Assembly: GCF_040712315.1 (NCBI RefSeq)
Contig: NC_134023.1
Location: 18,237,442-18,301,441 of the forward strand
DNA from: Castanea sativa
Taxonomy: Eukaryota > Streptophyta > Magnoliopsida > Fagales > Fagaceae
Direction: 5' to 3'
Length of the DNA: 64,000 nt
The position numbers and the translations under genes were made by a program. The notes beneath the pieces were generated by a model, which made no database searches, was not told the DNA's origin, and was given only the letters and a program-made list of their open reading frames with translations. This document shows, in pieces, positions 24,065 through 34,902 of the stretch. Position 1 is the stretch's first letter. Each line of letters starts with the position of its first letter.

Positions 24065-24065
24065 A

Positions 24066-25106
24066 GGATCCTGTGGAAATCATTCAGGGGCAAGGTCCCT
24101 CGTCCATAAGATCGTCCGTGCAGGCTACTATTGGCCAACAATGCAGGCAGACGCTAAAGCCTATGTCAAGGTATGTGACCAATGCCAGCGTTATAGCAAT
24201 GTGCCCAGACAGCCGTCAGAGTATCAGACCCCAATGACAGCCCCATGGCCCTTCGCACAGTGGGGACTGGATATCCTGGGTCCTTTTCCAATAGGAGTCC
24301 GACAAATGAAGTTTTTGGTGGTAGGGATAGATTACTTTACCAAATGGGTAGAAGCTGAGCCTCTTGCAGCAATCACTCGCGAGAACGTGAAGAATTTTGT
24401 ATGGAAGAATATCCTATGCAGGTTCGGAGTACCCAGGGTATTAGTATCAGACAACGGACGTCAATTTGACAACGCACCCTTCAGGGATTTCTGCAATCGT
24501 TTTGGAATCAAGAATCACTATTCTTCACCCTCCCATCCACAGGCAAATGGGCAAGCGGAAGTAGCAAACCGATCCCTGCTGAAAATCATCAAGACTCGGC
24601 TTGAGGGGGCAAAAGGGATATGGCCAGACGAGCTACCTGGTGTTCTGTGGGCCTATAGGACGACTGCACGAACTCCGACAGGAGAGACCCCTTTTAAGCT
24701 AGCCTATGGGAGTGAAGCTGTTATACCGGCAGAGGTCCATATGGCAAGCCACCGAGTGATGAAGTACCAGGAGAAAGACAACGGGGAACAACTTCGCCTT
24801 GACCTCGATCTTATTGATGAGGTAAGAATGGATGCGGAGCAAAGGACAGCAAGATACAAAAATCTCATGGCCAGACAGCATGACGCCATGGTAAGGCCCA
24901 GACGGTTCAGTGTTGGGGACCTTGTCCTCAAAAGGGTCTCCTTGGCGACCAGGAACCCAGCTCATGGAAAACTGGGACCCAATTGGGAAGGACCCTACAA
25001 AGTAATCAATTGCAAAAGGCAGGGGTCCTACTACCTGGAAGCCCTGGATGGACGGAAGTTAGAACATCCTTGGAACGTGGAACATCTGCGAAAGTACTAT
25101 CAGTAA
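24066..25106 (+). pseudogene. Integrase of the Tat-type element
   Basis: The uninterrupted frame begins about 24024. The zinc-binding region has HEGSCGNHSG and CDQCQRY. The catalytic DDE core runs from LDILGPFPIG (first Asp, about 24270) through LVSDNGRQFDN (second Asp, about 24450) to QANGQAEVANRS (Glu, about 24555). The C-terminal GKLGPNWEGPYKV block (GPY/F) lies near 24970. No chromodomain, as expected for Tat. It ends at a normal TAA (25104-25106). It is part of a polyprotein and has no start of its own; the domain itself looks complete. Confidence 0.92.
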
Positions 25107-26087
25107 TGAGCAGGGACGAAGGAAGTCAGTGGCAAAATTACAGTTGTGATTTGCGTGTTTGCTTATATTTACTTGTGCTTTTACTATTATTATGGTGTGT
25201 TATGAATAAAAGTGCACTAGTTCTTAAACTTTTGCACTACTTGCAGACCAGTTTATGAAAGACGATGCTATGTACTAGATATCTTAATAAGGCACTAGCT
25301 TATAAGCGTGTGCCAAGTTTGTGAACAATATTCATGTAATAATATGGTTTGGATTTCTTATGTACTTGAATTCCATTTCCCCTGATAATATCCATGGACG
25401 AGGCAAAAGCCTTGGACAAATAAAATCTTTGGGCGAAGACAAACTCGACTAAGCTTTAAGGCATGCTCGTCCAAGCTTTCCTTAAAAAAGAATGAGGATA
25501 AAGCAAAAATGCTAAGGCATGCTCGTCCAAGCTTTCCTTAAAAAGAGCAAAAATGCTAAGGCATGCTCGTCCAAGCTTTCCTTAAAAAAGAACGAGGGTA
25601 AAGCAAAAATGCTAAGGCATATTCGTCCAAAGCTTTCCTTAAAAAAATGAGGATAAAGCAACAAAGTTAAGACATGCTCGTCCAAGTTTTCCTTAGCCAG
25701 GGCATACTCGTCTAAGAAGGGAAGTAGGCCTTAACACCTGCGTTCTAACGGCGAGCATATGATCGTCCTAATACAATCGTCCATAAGGGCACCATGTAAA
25801 CAATCACCCAACACTGGGAAACATTGCTTAAAAGGCAATTGAATAAAAATACATACACTCGTCCATGGAACAACAATGATGATAACTGAAAGTAAGCATT
25901 CATTAAACAATAAAAGGGTGAACGACCACCGTCCAAAAACCCTTGAAAAGTAAGCCTTGAAAGGCATTGTTTATAAAGCCGTCAAAAGTGCTCAGGACGA
26001 AATAAATGTACTCTTATACATTTTTAAAAAAAAAAGAGAGACAGGAAGAAAACACTTAAACAAATGATGAAAATTTTCAAACGGGCA
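25107..26087 (+). other. Non-coding region between pol and the antisense gene
   Basis: No protein-coding text recognised. It contains the tandem repeat 25458-25700 and many CTCGTCC words, and it separates the convergent ends of pol and the antisense gene by about 980 bp. Both genes end here, so any transcription terminators for the two directions should lie in it. Confidence 0.7.
25458..25700 (+). repeat. Tandem repeat, 44-56 bp units, about 4.5 copies
   Basis: Units start AAGGCATGCTCGTCCAAG at 25458, 25514, 25558, 25614 and (diverged) 25669, with lengths 56, 44, 56 and 55 bp. The second unit lacks an internal 12-bp block. Each contains one CTCGTCC and one AAGCTTTCCTTAAAAA block. Confidence 0.92.
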
Positions 26088-28240
26088 TCAGGCATTAGGG
26101 TCGTCTTCAGCAGGCTTGGTAGAGGCATCGTCTTCAACATTGACATCTTCAGAGCTAGTCTGAAGAAAAGAACTAGCAGCACCTCCAAGTTGAAGGACGA
26201 TAGGACTGAAGTCAACTTCTGGAAACTTTTCTTTCGCCTCCATGCGAAAGTCTTCAAATCCAGCCGCATAGTTGGCGTCCAGAAGGTCCGTAAACTGCTT
26301 CGAAGCCCTGAACTCCTCCACAGCCTCGTCCTTAGCCCTCACAAGGGAATTGCTAAGCTCGTCGGTCTTTTTCTGAAAGTGGTCAAGGCGAGAGTCCTTT
26401 TCCACTACATCAGCCTTTAATTCCTCAACGAGGTTTAGCAAATCCTTGGCTGCGTCCTTAGCCTCAGCAACCGTCTCAGCCCAGCTTTTGCACTCATCCT
26501 TAACCTCCTTGATCCTCCTCTCCAACAGCAGCCTCGTCCTGTCCAACTCAGTAGCCTGCCTAGACGCAGCTATAAACTTGGACATGGCCTGCACAAACAA
26601 ATAAGAATTTTTGTATCAAGCAAAGTAAACAAGCATGAAAAGCTAACGACGAGAACAAATTTGTATCCATTACCTTGAAAAGATCGTGGACACCCGAGTG
26701 TTCAAAATCCGTCAAGGACATGTTGTAGCATGCAGCCACGTCCTCGTCAGACACTGCCTATTGGAACCTCTCCCAAGCCAAGCCCTCACTCTCGAGCAGG
26801 TTGGGCACAACATCAACGGGAGGTTGGGATGAGGCAGGAACGCTGGTCTTGGACGGTGGAGTGGGAGCAGGCTCAGACGACTCCACGTCGAAGATTGGGA
26901 CGGACGGTGGTGGAGGAGGAACAGGGACAGCAGGAGAGACGACCCCAGCCTTGGACGACTTTCTGTGCTTGGCTCTCCTGCTGGGGAGGTTTTCAAGGTT
27001 GATGGCCTTTGACAGGCTCCTCTTATCGCCAACAGAAGGACGAGCCCTAGTTTCAGTGTCTTGCTTGCCACGCTCATCCACGACCCCTTTGCCTTTGTTT
27101 TCCTTCATGGTAGCCATCCCTAAAATAAATAATAATAATAATAATAAAAAAAAAAAAGGAGAGGAAAGGCAAGACGAGAACTCACGTCGGCGGACTGTAA
27201 TCTCGTGTCCTAAGGCTTCAGGAGAGGGCTCGGGGCCAAGTCCCCAAGTTGCAAGACGCTGCAAGGTAACCAAAGAGTGGAAGTCCCTCTCTGGGTGAAG
27301 ACGAGCTTTCTGGACGCGTCCTAGATGGAACTGGCTCAACGACGGCCTCCTAACACCTGCAACAAGGACGAAGAAATTAGCCCAGAAAGATATGTAATGA
27401 AGGCGATGCTACAGTAGTGGTGAGCATACCTTCAGGACGAAGGTTCCCTAAATCTCCTGTATATGGGGGAAATGAATCCCTGCCCACATCAGCAGGGCGT
27501 CCTGCCCAAAAACCTGAGACGAAGAAGAACTCCGTCTTCCAACTCCTATACGAGGTGACCAAAGATTTAATTATCCTACGATCTTTTCTCCTGCCGTGAA
27601 TTGATAAAAGCCACGAGATTGACTAATTTCGAGAGGGTTTATAGCAAAAAAGGAACTCGTCCACGGTAAGAGGACAGTCCCCTTCGAAAACCTCTCTCCA
27701 CAAAATTTGCATAGAAACAACTAGTCTCCATGCATTAGGATTTAATTGACATAAACCTATACCTAACCTAGTAAGCAACTCCCTGGCAAAAGCATTGAGA
27801 GGCAGCCTAAGACCCCCTAGAAGATAGGCTTCATAAACCCCAATGCCAAAATGAGGTTGGCAACACCACTCATCACGGACGGCCAATCTAGGATTTAGCT
27901 CGTCCGGGATTTGGTACCAACTCCTAAGGGACGTTAGTTTTCTCTCGTCTGTCTTGGCTGGAACCCCAACAGCGCAGCTGTATACAGTCTCAACCTCGTC
28001 CCTTCTAGTGGACGAAGGAGCGCTAGAAGGACCAGCCCTAGACCCAGATGCTACCCTTGTCCTAAATTCTTCCTGGAAAACTTCTAAGGGAACCCCAGGA
28101 ACCCCAGAAACATACTCGTCTGAGGTGTTACCACTACTCCTACTGCTGTCACTACTAGAGCCACTATAGCTAGTTGTGTTACGATATTCATCTATCTCCC
28201 TATCAACGCTATTGCCAGACGAAGAAAAACTTTCGGACAT
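26088..28240 (-). pseudogene. Antisense four-exon gene of the Tat-type element (putative gypsy-type transposon family)
   Basis: Exons on minus: 28240-27430, 27356-27186, 27119-26674 and 26588-26088. All introns are GT-AG and the splice phases keep one frame for about 642 codons. The N-terminus is Ser-rich and acidic (MSESFSSSGNS). A core at residues about 90-205 (LRSWYQIPDELNPRL, GGLRLPLNAFARELL, NAWRLVVSMQILW) resembles Pfam's 'putative gypsy type transposon' family. A Pro-rich spacer follows (PVPPPPPSVPIF), then a C-terminal coiled coil in exon 4 (ERRIKEVKDECKSW). Two in-frame TAG codons (27625-27623, codon 206; 26760-26758, codon 448) break it. Function unknown; it may derive from a captured gene. 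Confidence 0.85.
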
Positions 28241-28634
28241 TTTGGAAATGTAAGGGAAGCCTAAAACGAGCGTAAAGAAAATACCTGGCTCTAGACGAAG
28301 AAAACTAAAGGACGCTGGAATACTCCTAGACGAGGCGATGGACGAGAGATGTCAAACGAGAGAATTTTAAGAATGAGGAGGGTAGGGGAGGAAATCCACT
28401 ATTTATAGGCGTTGAAAAGTAAAACCCAGAACGCAATGACCAATCAGGAAGAACCACGTGGCAACCTCCTCGAAAACCCAAACCAACACAACGGTTAACC
28501 CGGGTAAGTAATGACACGTGACATAATATGAAGCCTTTGCAACCTCGTCCCTTACTTTGAGACACGTGGAATAATGTGTTGAAACGAGTCGAAGAAACAA
28601 AAGAACTTTGGACGACCTTAGAACAGGGGGCAAC
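28241..28634 (+). other. Leader of the antisense gene / 3' tail of the Tat-type element
   Basis: The antisense gene's promoter should lie here; on minus I see TATAAATAGTGG (28397-28408), about 160 bp upstream of its ATG. The last bases before the 3' LTR (GAACAGGGGGCAAC) are a weak polypurine tract for the plus strand. Confidence 0.55.
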
Positions 28635-29301
28635 TAATAGGGGAATAATATAGCCCATCTCCAAGTCGTCCATACAGGTCGTCCATAGCCCACCTACTAC
28701 CATAAACACCCTCAGAAACTTACCTACAAGTGCCTCGTCCAGGGAAGAAGAGATCAAGACGAGGTACGCACCATCAGAGTGATGCACTCGTCCAGAGTGT
28801 CGACATCCTCGTCTTGAGCAAATTCACCCGTTAGACGAGGCATCCCCCGCGTGTGAAACAAAGCACGCCCAACTGAGGAACTCAAGGACGAGGGTGTCAC
28901 ACTTAGGAAAATCTCCAAATGAGATATGATAATCCCTTATCCCACGCGTAACCGCCAGGTATCCGTTGTGAAACAAGAGCATAACTTCCAGACGGTTATG
29001 CAAGTTACGTTTGATTTCTATCTCTCCTTGAAGCCGGGAGAAGTTCAAATTTTGGTAACCGCCTATGATAACACTATATAAAGGCTGTTTCAGACAAACC
29101 CAAGGTATGTTCAGTTTTTACTCCAAAAAAGTTGGAACTCAAATAACTTAGAGGAAAAAACTAACTTTGCCATCGGAGGACTTTTGGCCGGCAGCCCCGG
29201 TCGCCTTTGATACGCTTTTCTTTCTTTTTCAGGCCGTAGAAAGATCCAGTAGTCCTTTCCAGTCCGAAGCATCCAGCCTACTGATTTTCTTCGCATCACC
29301 A
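28635..29301 (+). repeat. 3' LTR of the Tat-type element
   Basis: Same length as the 5' LTR (offset exactly 9389). It starts TAATAGGGG (TG changed to TA) and ends CATCACCA (5' copy CATCATCA). No other difference was noticed by eye. Confidence 0.93.
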
Positions 29302-29952
29302 AATATAATTAATGGTAACTTTGGACTTGTCAAGAGTTGACGGAAAAGCCCAAGGCCCATTGAAGCTAGTGTCTTATTGGTCCCTTTTGGTCCCACTCCA
29401 AGCCACACACTAAAGCCCAATTGGAAAGGCCCAATAGGCCAGCCCAATTAGATAATCAGTTAGTTATAAAGGGAGAAACATACAGAATTTTTAGAAGAAG
29501 ATATTAGAAAAGAAAAAGAAACCGTGTGTGAGAGAGTGTAAGACACACTTTCATTCTCCCTTTGAAAAACTGATTGAGAGACCACACATCTTGGGCGTAA
29601 AGTGGAATTAGAGTGAAGATTAAAAGTGTTCCCAAAATCTTTGTTTTGAATTTCTCCACACCAAGGTACGCTATCTTGTTCTTAAATTCTGAAATTTACA
29701 TTGTGCACGTTATCAATCATGAATGAAATAGATCCTAGTTCTTTGCTTCCGCTATGTGTTTTGCATGAGATGCAAAACCAGAATTTTTCCTTCATGGACT
29801 ATATGATAATGTCCCATATTCATGTTACCATTATTTTAGATAATAATAAAACAACTTTATCAATCACAATATTAAGTCATATATCATGTCATACATAATA
29901 TCACACATAGCATCATACAATAGGATTTAAGGGCATTAATCCTAACACACAC

Positions 29953-31322
29953 ACCTTTGCTACCCTTGTCATGCATTAGTCTATACCTTGTTTCTTCATC
30001 CTAGCATGTCATGCTTACCTTATGCTTTGTAGCAATTTGTTTTGTCTTAGGTTTGAGCTTCATTTTCTCATTCATCTCGCATCTCACATCCCTTATGCAT
30101 CATTATCATTGTTCGTACATTCATCTCTTGCCCTCGTTTCTCCTTGACCCTTTATCTATTCGTGACAAAAAGGGGGAGAGTATACTCTAGAGTAGTGTAC
30201 CGAAGGGTTTTGTCATTTCTAAAGGGGGAGAAATTCTTTTTCTCGTGCACATTTGTAGGGGGAGAGTTTTTCCATAGGGGAGATGCATATACCAAGGGAG
30301 AGAAGACATTGTGTTAATAAGAAAACTTTGTTTCGATTGTGTTTATTTATGTTTGTTTTCTTGTTTGCGTTATGGTGCTCTGAGTTATGTTTAGTATCTA
30401 TGCTTTGTTGTTCTCATTGCATCATGTTTGTGTGTGGGACATGCATACATCCTTTTGCTATTGCGCTTCATTGAATGCATGTTTGGATGATCATTTGCTT
30501 TGCTATGTGATCATTGTAGTCATTTCTTTATGACTGTTTTGGTGTATGGTCAAGTTGCTCACATGTTTCACATCATGTTTACTTGATTGCAATTCACTTG
30601 TTGCATTATACTTGTCCTTTTATTGCTTGATTTACCTTGAGGGTCTAATGTGTTTTGTGCGAGTGTTTCAGGTTACAAGTATATATGTTCCAATTTCATC
30701 ACAGCTCCTATGATTCATGATAGGGGGAGTGATATGATAGGGGGAGAAAGTGCTTTGTGTTATATTAACTATGTTTTTGCTTTGGTCATAGTTCATGATT
30801 TTGTTCAGCTGTTTAAACTATATTGTTTTGTACCCATGCTTTGTAGCTTAGTACTTGTTGTTAATGTTATGCATTTCTTTAAGTACATCATTCTTGTGCC
30901 CTTGTTGGATTTTATATCCTTGATGCAATTAACTTGTGTTGTTGTATCGGTTGAGTGTTGGACATGCAAATGATACTTTGCACTAAGCTTATTTGCTTGC
31001 ATGTCCGAATGTTCATTCCTTGTGAGAATGATCATTGTAGTCACTATTTATAGTGATTGCTCATTTTTGGTCAAGCCATACTTTATTGTTGTTATTCATT
31101 ATTCCTTGATCGCATTATGCTTGCTCCATATGCATTTCAAGTTTTCTCCTTACAATGATCGTATTGTGTTGCTGATTTTAGGAAATACTTGTCTGTATGG
31201 TTCAAGAGCTTCATAGATTCTAGAGTTAGGTGTGAGTGAGTTTTGTTCAACTGTTCCCAACTCACATGTTAAGTCTAGAGTTTGTTTTAGGGTTTCGTCA
31301 CGGAATAGCCAAAGGGGGAGAT
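29953..31322 (+). other. 3' interior of the Sirevirus-like element, with polypurine tract
   Basis: T-rich text with repeated GGGGGAGA runs (30171, 30225, 30259, 30724, 30740) and ACAAAAAGGGGGAGAG near 30164. It ends in CCAAAGGGGGAGAT just before the 3' LTR. Short ORFs here look like chance. No env-like ORF is recognisable. Confidence 0.6.
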
Positions 31323-32410
31323 TGTAAGATTGAATTTATTCAATCATTTTGTTGGCTTTATTCCATGCCAATTTTCTTGTAATTCAGAATTTAGAAACCT
31401 TGTATTTAGGTGGGAATCATGTAAGGGTAGTGTGTGAGAGAGTGTGAAGAAAAACTCAAGAGTGTGCACTCAAGCTGGGCCTCGCAACTGGCTCGCGACT
31501 GGCAAGTCAATAAAGGAGGCACACGTGTAAAGCATGCAGAAGAGCTGAAGAGTCACGCCAGCTAGAGCACTACAGGACAAAATGTCCAGTCTGGCCAGAT
31601 AGTTAGCTCACGACTCAGACTCGCGACTCAGTCAAATCACAAGGTCAAGTTGCCAGATCACTGTGTTTGGGAAAAACTAACCTTTCACATTCCAAACATA
31701 CACAATATAAATACCCCTTATACCCACGTATTGCAGAGAGCTTCTAGAGAGAATTTTGAGAGAGAAACCTTAGAGAAAAACAAGATTGACTTATCCACAA
31801 TCTTCATCCTTTGATTCTCCAAATTCCTCTACTCCATCCCTCTCCATTGTTACATCCTTGAGAGGTAAATTTAACCAAATCATTTTCTCACCATACCCAT
31901 ATCTGTGAGAACGCTATTTGGTGCTTTGGAAGCAGTTAGGAAGGGACCAATTGATATTGGTTGATGCTATAGGCTATAGCGGAATCCAACAATCTAGAGA
32001 AGACAAAGGTTCGGCGTAACCTCATTGGAGCAAGAAGCTTAGTGGGCTTAGGTACACTAGGTAGATTAGGCTTGGAAGGTTTTTTGCTATTCATATATCC
32101 CAACTTCATTCTCTAGTGGATTATTGACCGCTTGGAGGGCGGTAGAGAGGTTTTACGTAGAGAAGTTTGGTTTCCTCTTCGATAACACATCGTTGTGTTG
32201 TCTTTGTGTTTGCCTCTTTCTTCCCTTAATCTTTACCTTTTAATTGCTGTTGTGGTTATGATTAATTTCGATTTAGATTGTTTTACCAATTCTGTTTTAG
32301 CTTATTTTCATATTCCGCACATACATTGTTTGATAATAAGCTTATATTGGTAATTTGTAAATTAGGAGTCTAAACGTTCATAGGTGTTTTACACACTTTT
32401 TGAAGATTCA
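31323..32410 (+). repeat. 3' LTR of the Sirevirus-like element
   Basis: 1088 bp, TGTAAGATTG to GAAGATTCA, followed by TSD CTTTT (32411-32415). TCGCGACT-type words at 31485-31510 and 31607-31640; TATAAATA at 31706-31713. It lacks the insertion present in the 5' LTR and shows the empty site (CCACG at 31724-31728). Confidence 0.93.
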
Positions 32411-33111
32411 CTTTTGATTAGTCACAATGCTCAAGAGTTAACTTAATTTATTGTCTATGAAAGATTTGAAATCATTAAAACCATGTAATCAAATTTGCTT
32501 CTTTCTTTTGAACCTTTTCCGATTGAATCTTTAAAGACAATCAAAGAAATGAAATGTGAAAATGCTTGGAAATCACATATGTTGGGAACAAGCAAGAAGG
32601 AGAATGTCCTAAGTTTGAAAATTTATTGCAATCGTTCGAGAATTTGAGAAATTTTCTCTCTCTATAGAGTCGTGTTTGTTGGAAAAAAACAAAGGGTGTA
32701 CTCCAAGTTTAAGAAAAAAAATTTCAACTCACCTGAGAATTTAAGAAATTTGATCTTTAAAGATGTCAGACAATTGGGCATGATAATCTCAAGCAATTTT
32801 TCGTTTTAATCCAAAAGAAATATTATCAAAGCTAAAGGTGTGCTTACAATCAGCAAGACTTCAAGAAGGTCTTTATTCAAAGGTTGTAATATAGGACGAT
32901 TTTAGGTTATTGAAGGAAAGATATAAAAGGCTCAAAATCCTTATGATATTTCCCCAAGAATTTCAATATTTTAAATTCAAGCATTGGAAGATTTTTTCCA
33001 TGTTTTCCCTCATCGACTCTTGTGCAAAAATCATTGTCATGTTCATCACCTTCTCACTGGTCTTCATTGGTACCATTAATTTTCTTTAATTTGACAGATT
33101 TTTCTTTTTTG

Positions 33112-33745
33112 GTCTTCTCGGCATCCTATTTTGTGGTCAAATCAGCCACTCCCTTTTTTGTTTCCTTTTTTTTTTGGGCCCTAACTTTTGCCTTAAAATA
33201 AATTACTTAATTATTGTCTTTTTTATTTTGTCCAGGGTTTAAAAGTAAATGAGATAAAATTTACACCATTTCTTACTTGGAAAAACTAACATGTCAATGA
33301 AATATTATTTAATACGTTGCCTTTCAAATTAAAGTATACTGGCTAGTAACTTGTGCAATGCAAGGAAAAGTTCAATAGAAGATGATTTTATCCAAAAAAT
33401 AAAATTTCTTTCCCTTTTATTTCGTATAGAAATACGAAATTTGATAATTATGGTTGTTATTAGTATTTATTATTTTTTTGTCTTTATAGTATTGATTATG
33501 ACAATTATTATTAACACGCATTTTTATAATAATTAATAGGTATTTATTAGAATAGTTATTGATATATATTTAATGGCTTTTGTTAACTAACGCCCTAGGG
33601 GCACACTTTAAAGTTAAATTAATGGTCTATTAATTAGTATTTGGGTGAGCTATGTATTAGTACTTTATTTATTTATTTGTTGAAAACAACTATGTATTAG
33701 TACTTAGTAGAGCATAAAGCAAAAAACAAAGCATGAGTCAGTTAA
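33112..33745 (+). repeat. Direct repeat copy 1 (partner 35532-36243)
   Basis: Shares a recognisable series of blocks with 35532-36243: GGCATCCTATTTTGTG..CAAATCAGCCACT, CTTAATTATTGT, GGAAAAACTAACAT, GCACACTTTAAAGT and AACAAAGCATGAGT. The partner holds a miniature element. Together with the S1 gene and its inverted copy it suggests a local duplication. Confidence 0.8.
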
Positions 33746-33836
33746 AGGGTTTATCACTTGCTCCGCGACACTAACTGCCGCATGCAGTTTTGGTGTTGGC
33801 GTGTGAGTGTATTCCCCTATCTCATCCCACTTTCCC

Positions 33837-33900
<64 letters not shown>
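33837..33900 (+). repeat. (TA)n(TG)25 microsatellite
   Basis: Seven TA units followed by 25 uninterrupted TG units. Confidence 0.98.
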
Positions 33901-33902
<2 letters not shown>

Positions 33903-34902
33903 CCGTCCCTATATTTAAACTCTGGATATGTGCTCTGGTTAGATCAGTCATTCATAGAAGAGTGCTCAATTCATGATTCCTTAACCTAATCTAGGTGATG
34001 ACTTCATTATCCACCCTCTACCCGGTCTACTTGGCTAAGGCATAATCTAGGTGGCACTTACGTCCACATTACCACTTGTAATAAAAAGTACTTCATGATG
34101 TTCTTAAAAACACTACAAGTAAGACTTAAATACAAGTAAAGTGTGTTTCTTCAATTGATGTACCAATTACATATAAATGTGACCCTAACATGAAATTTAA
34201 TATTTCTAACCTGAAATGTGAGATATAATTTTTGTATTTAATGAGAATTATAATTCTTGTCAAATTTGTCCAACAAATAACAAAAATTCATGAATACTTG
34301 ATGTTTTGGTGCACCATATATTTATGAGATTGTTGGAGAATTTCATGTGGTTAGCCATCTATTTCTTTGTTAGTCTCTATGGGGAGGCCCAAAGTTTGAC
34401 TTAATAATGTATTAATTCTCCCAAATGTTCAAATTGTCTGAAAGTAGTGAATTTAATCATTTAACCATTATTTGAACCCCTAGTACATACTTGGTCTACA
34501 ATAATCCACTATGTCAATATTTTTGAGTCATTATGGAATATAGAAGATCCATGATTATTCCCATTATAATAAAAAAAGAAAAAGAAAAAAAGATCCATGA
34601 TTATTCCAACTTTTAGCAGAGTACGGGTTAAATGTTGGTTAAGTTTTCGTGAACATGGAATTTGAATGAAAAAAGGCCAAGCTAAGTTCATGTCAATGTG
34701 ACTACCATTTCATCTAGCACCGAGGTGGCATCATTCGTATAAAAAATTTGCAATAAAACTTAAAATAAATCAGGAAATAAAATATAGTTATAGTTTCGAA
34801 ATTAGATACATCGAAAAAAAAAAAACTTTGGAAAAAACAAAGATTTCCCTTTTATTAATAGGATTTTCCCACATACATCATTTGTCACTTATATATTTGC
34901 TG

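Larger units (their letters stand above)
19246..29301 (+). mobile_element. Young Tat-type Ty3/gypsy element with antisense gene
   Basis: 10,056 bp with 667-bp LTRs (19246-19912, 28635-29301) and a perfect TSD AATAT (19241-19245, 29302-29306). By eye I found only two LTR differences, at the second base and near the 3' end. PBS 19915-19923 matches the 3' end of Asp tRNA. Order: gag, protease, RT, RNase H, second RNase H, integrase, non-coding repeat region, four-exon antisense ORF, 3' LTR. A second RNase H and an antisense ORF between pol and the 3' LTR are known traits of the Tat lineage. It is the last insertion of the stack. Confidence 0.95.
18306..29794 (+). mobile_element. Solo LTR (plus) of the same copia family, nested in its own relative
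   Basis: Starts TGTTAGGATTAGTG and ends TTTTTCCTTCA, with a perfect TSD TGGAC at 18301-18305 and 29795-29799. It lies head-on inside an LTR of the same family in the opposite direction, giving a roughly 0.9-kb inverted repeat around 18305. It is interrupted by the gypsy element 19246-29301; net length about 1428 bp. Confidence 0.93.
17037..29947 (-). mobile_element. Solo LTR (minus) of the 1.4-kb copia family, interrupted
   Basis: LTR text runs 17037-18305 and resumes at 29800-29947. The ends read TGAAGGAAA and CCTAACA. The TSD CACAC at 17032-17036 and 29948-29952 is perfect. About 1417 bp once the nested solo LTR and its TSD copy are removed. It was inserted into the interior of the Sirevirus-like element. 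Confidence 0.92.
8221..32410 (+). mobile_element. Pol-less Sirevirus-like copia element, carrying nested insertions
   Basis: LTRs 8221-14181 (interrupted) and 31323-32410 are 1090 and 1088 bp once insertions are removed. The TSD CTTTT is intact at 8216-8220 and 32411-32415. The PBS matches initiator-Met tRNA (14184-14195), and a purine tract (CCAAAGGGGGAG, about 31310-31321) precedes the 3' LTR. Without nested DNA the element is about 6.4 kb with a 4.2-kb interior. The only coding relic is a gag-derived ORF (14258-15265); no protease, integrase or RT was found. Sirevirus assignment is inferred from the gag type, the GGGGGAG-rich 3' region and the companion env-like elements. Confidence 0.85.
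32416..34429. other. AT-rich intergenic stretch, no gene seen
   Basis: No protein similarity recognised. It contains one copy of a dispersed direct repeat (33112-33745) and a microsatellite (33837-33900). Short ORFs through the TG repeat translate as Cys/Val alternation and are not genes. Confidence 0.6.

Noticed and set aside
25458..25700. CRISPR-like regularly spaced repeat
   Set aside because: Units are contiguous tandem copies with no unique spacers, in a plant retrotransposon.
26712..27298. Open frames of 90-165 codons overlapping the antisense gene in other frames or on plus
   Set aside because: They are low-complexity shadows of its Pro/Ser-rich exon; splice phases and homology support only the one minus-strand frame.
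30650..31216. Hydrophobic ORFs that could suggest a membrane protein
   Set aside because: T-rich non-coding 3' region of a retroelement; frames are short and overlap stops, so the hydrophobicity follows from base composition.
33758..33989. ORFs of 60-72 codons with long Cys-Val runs
   Set aside because: They are translations of the (TG)25 microsatellite.
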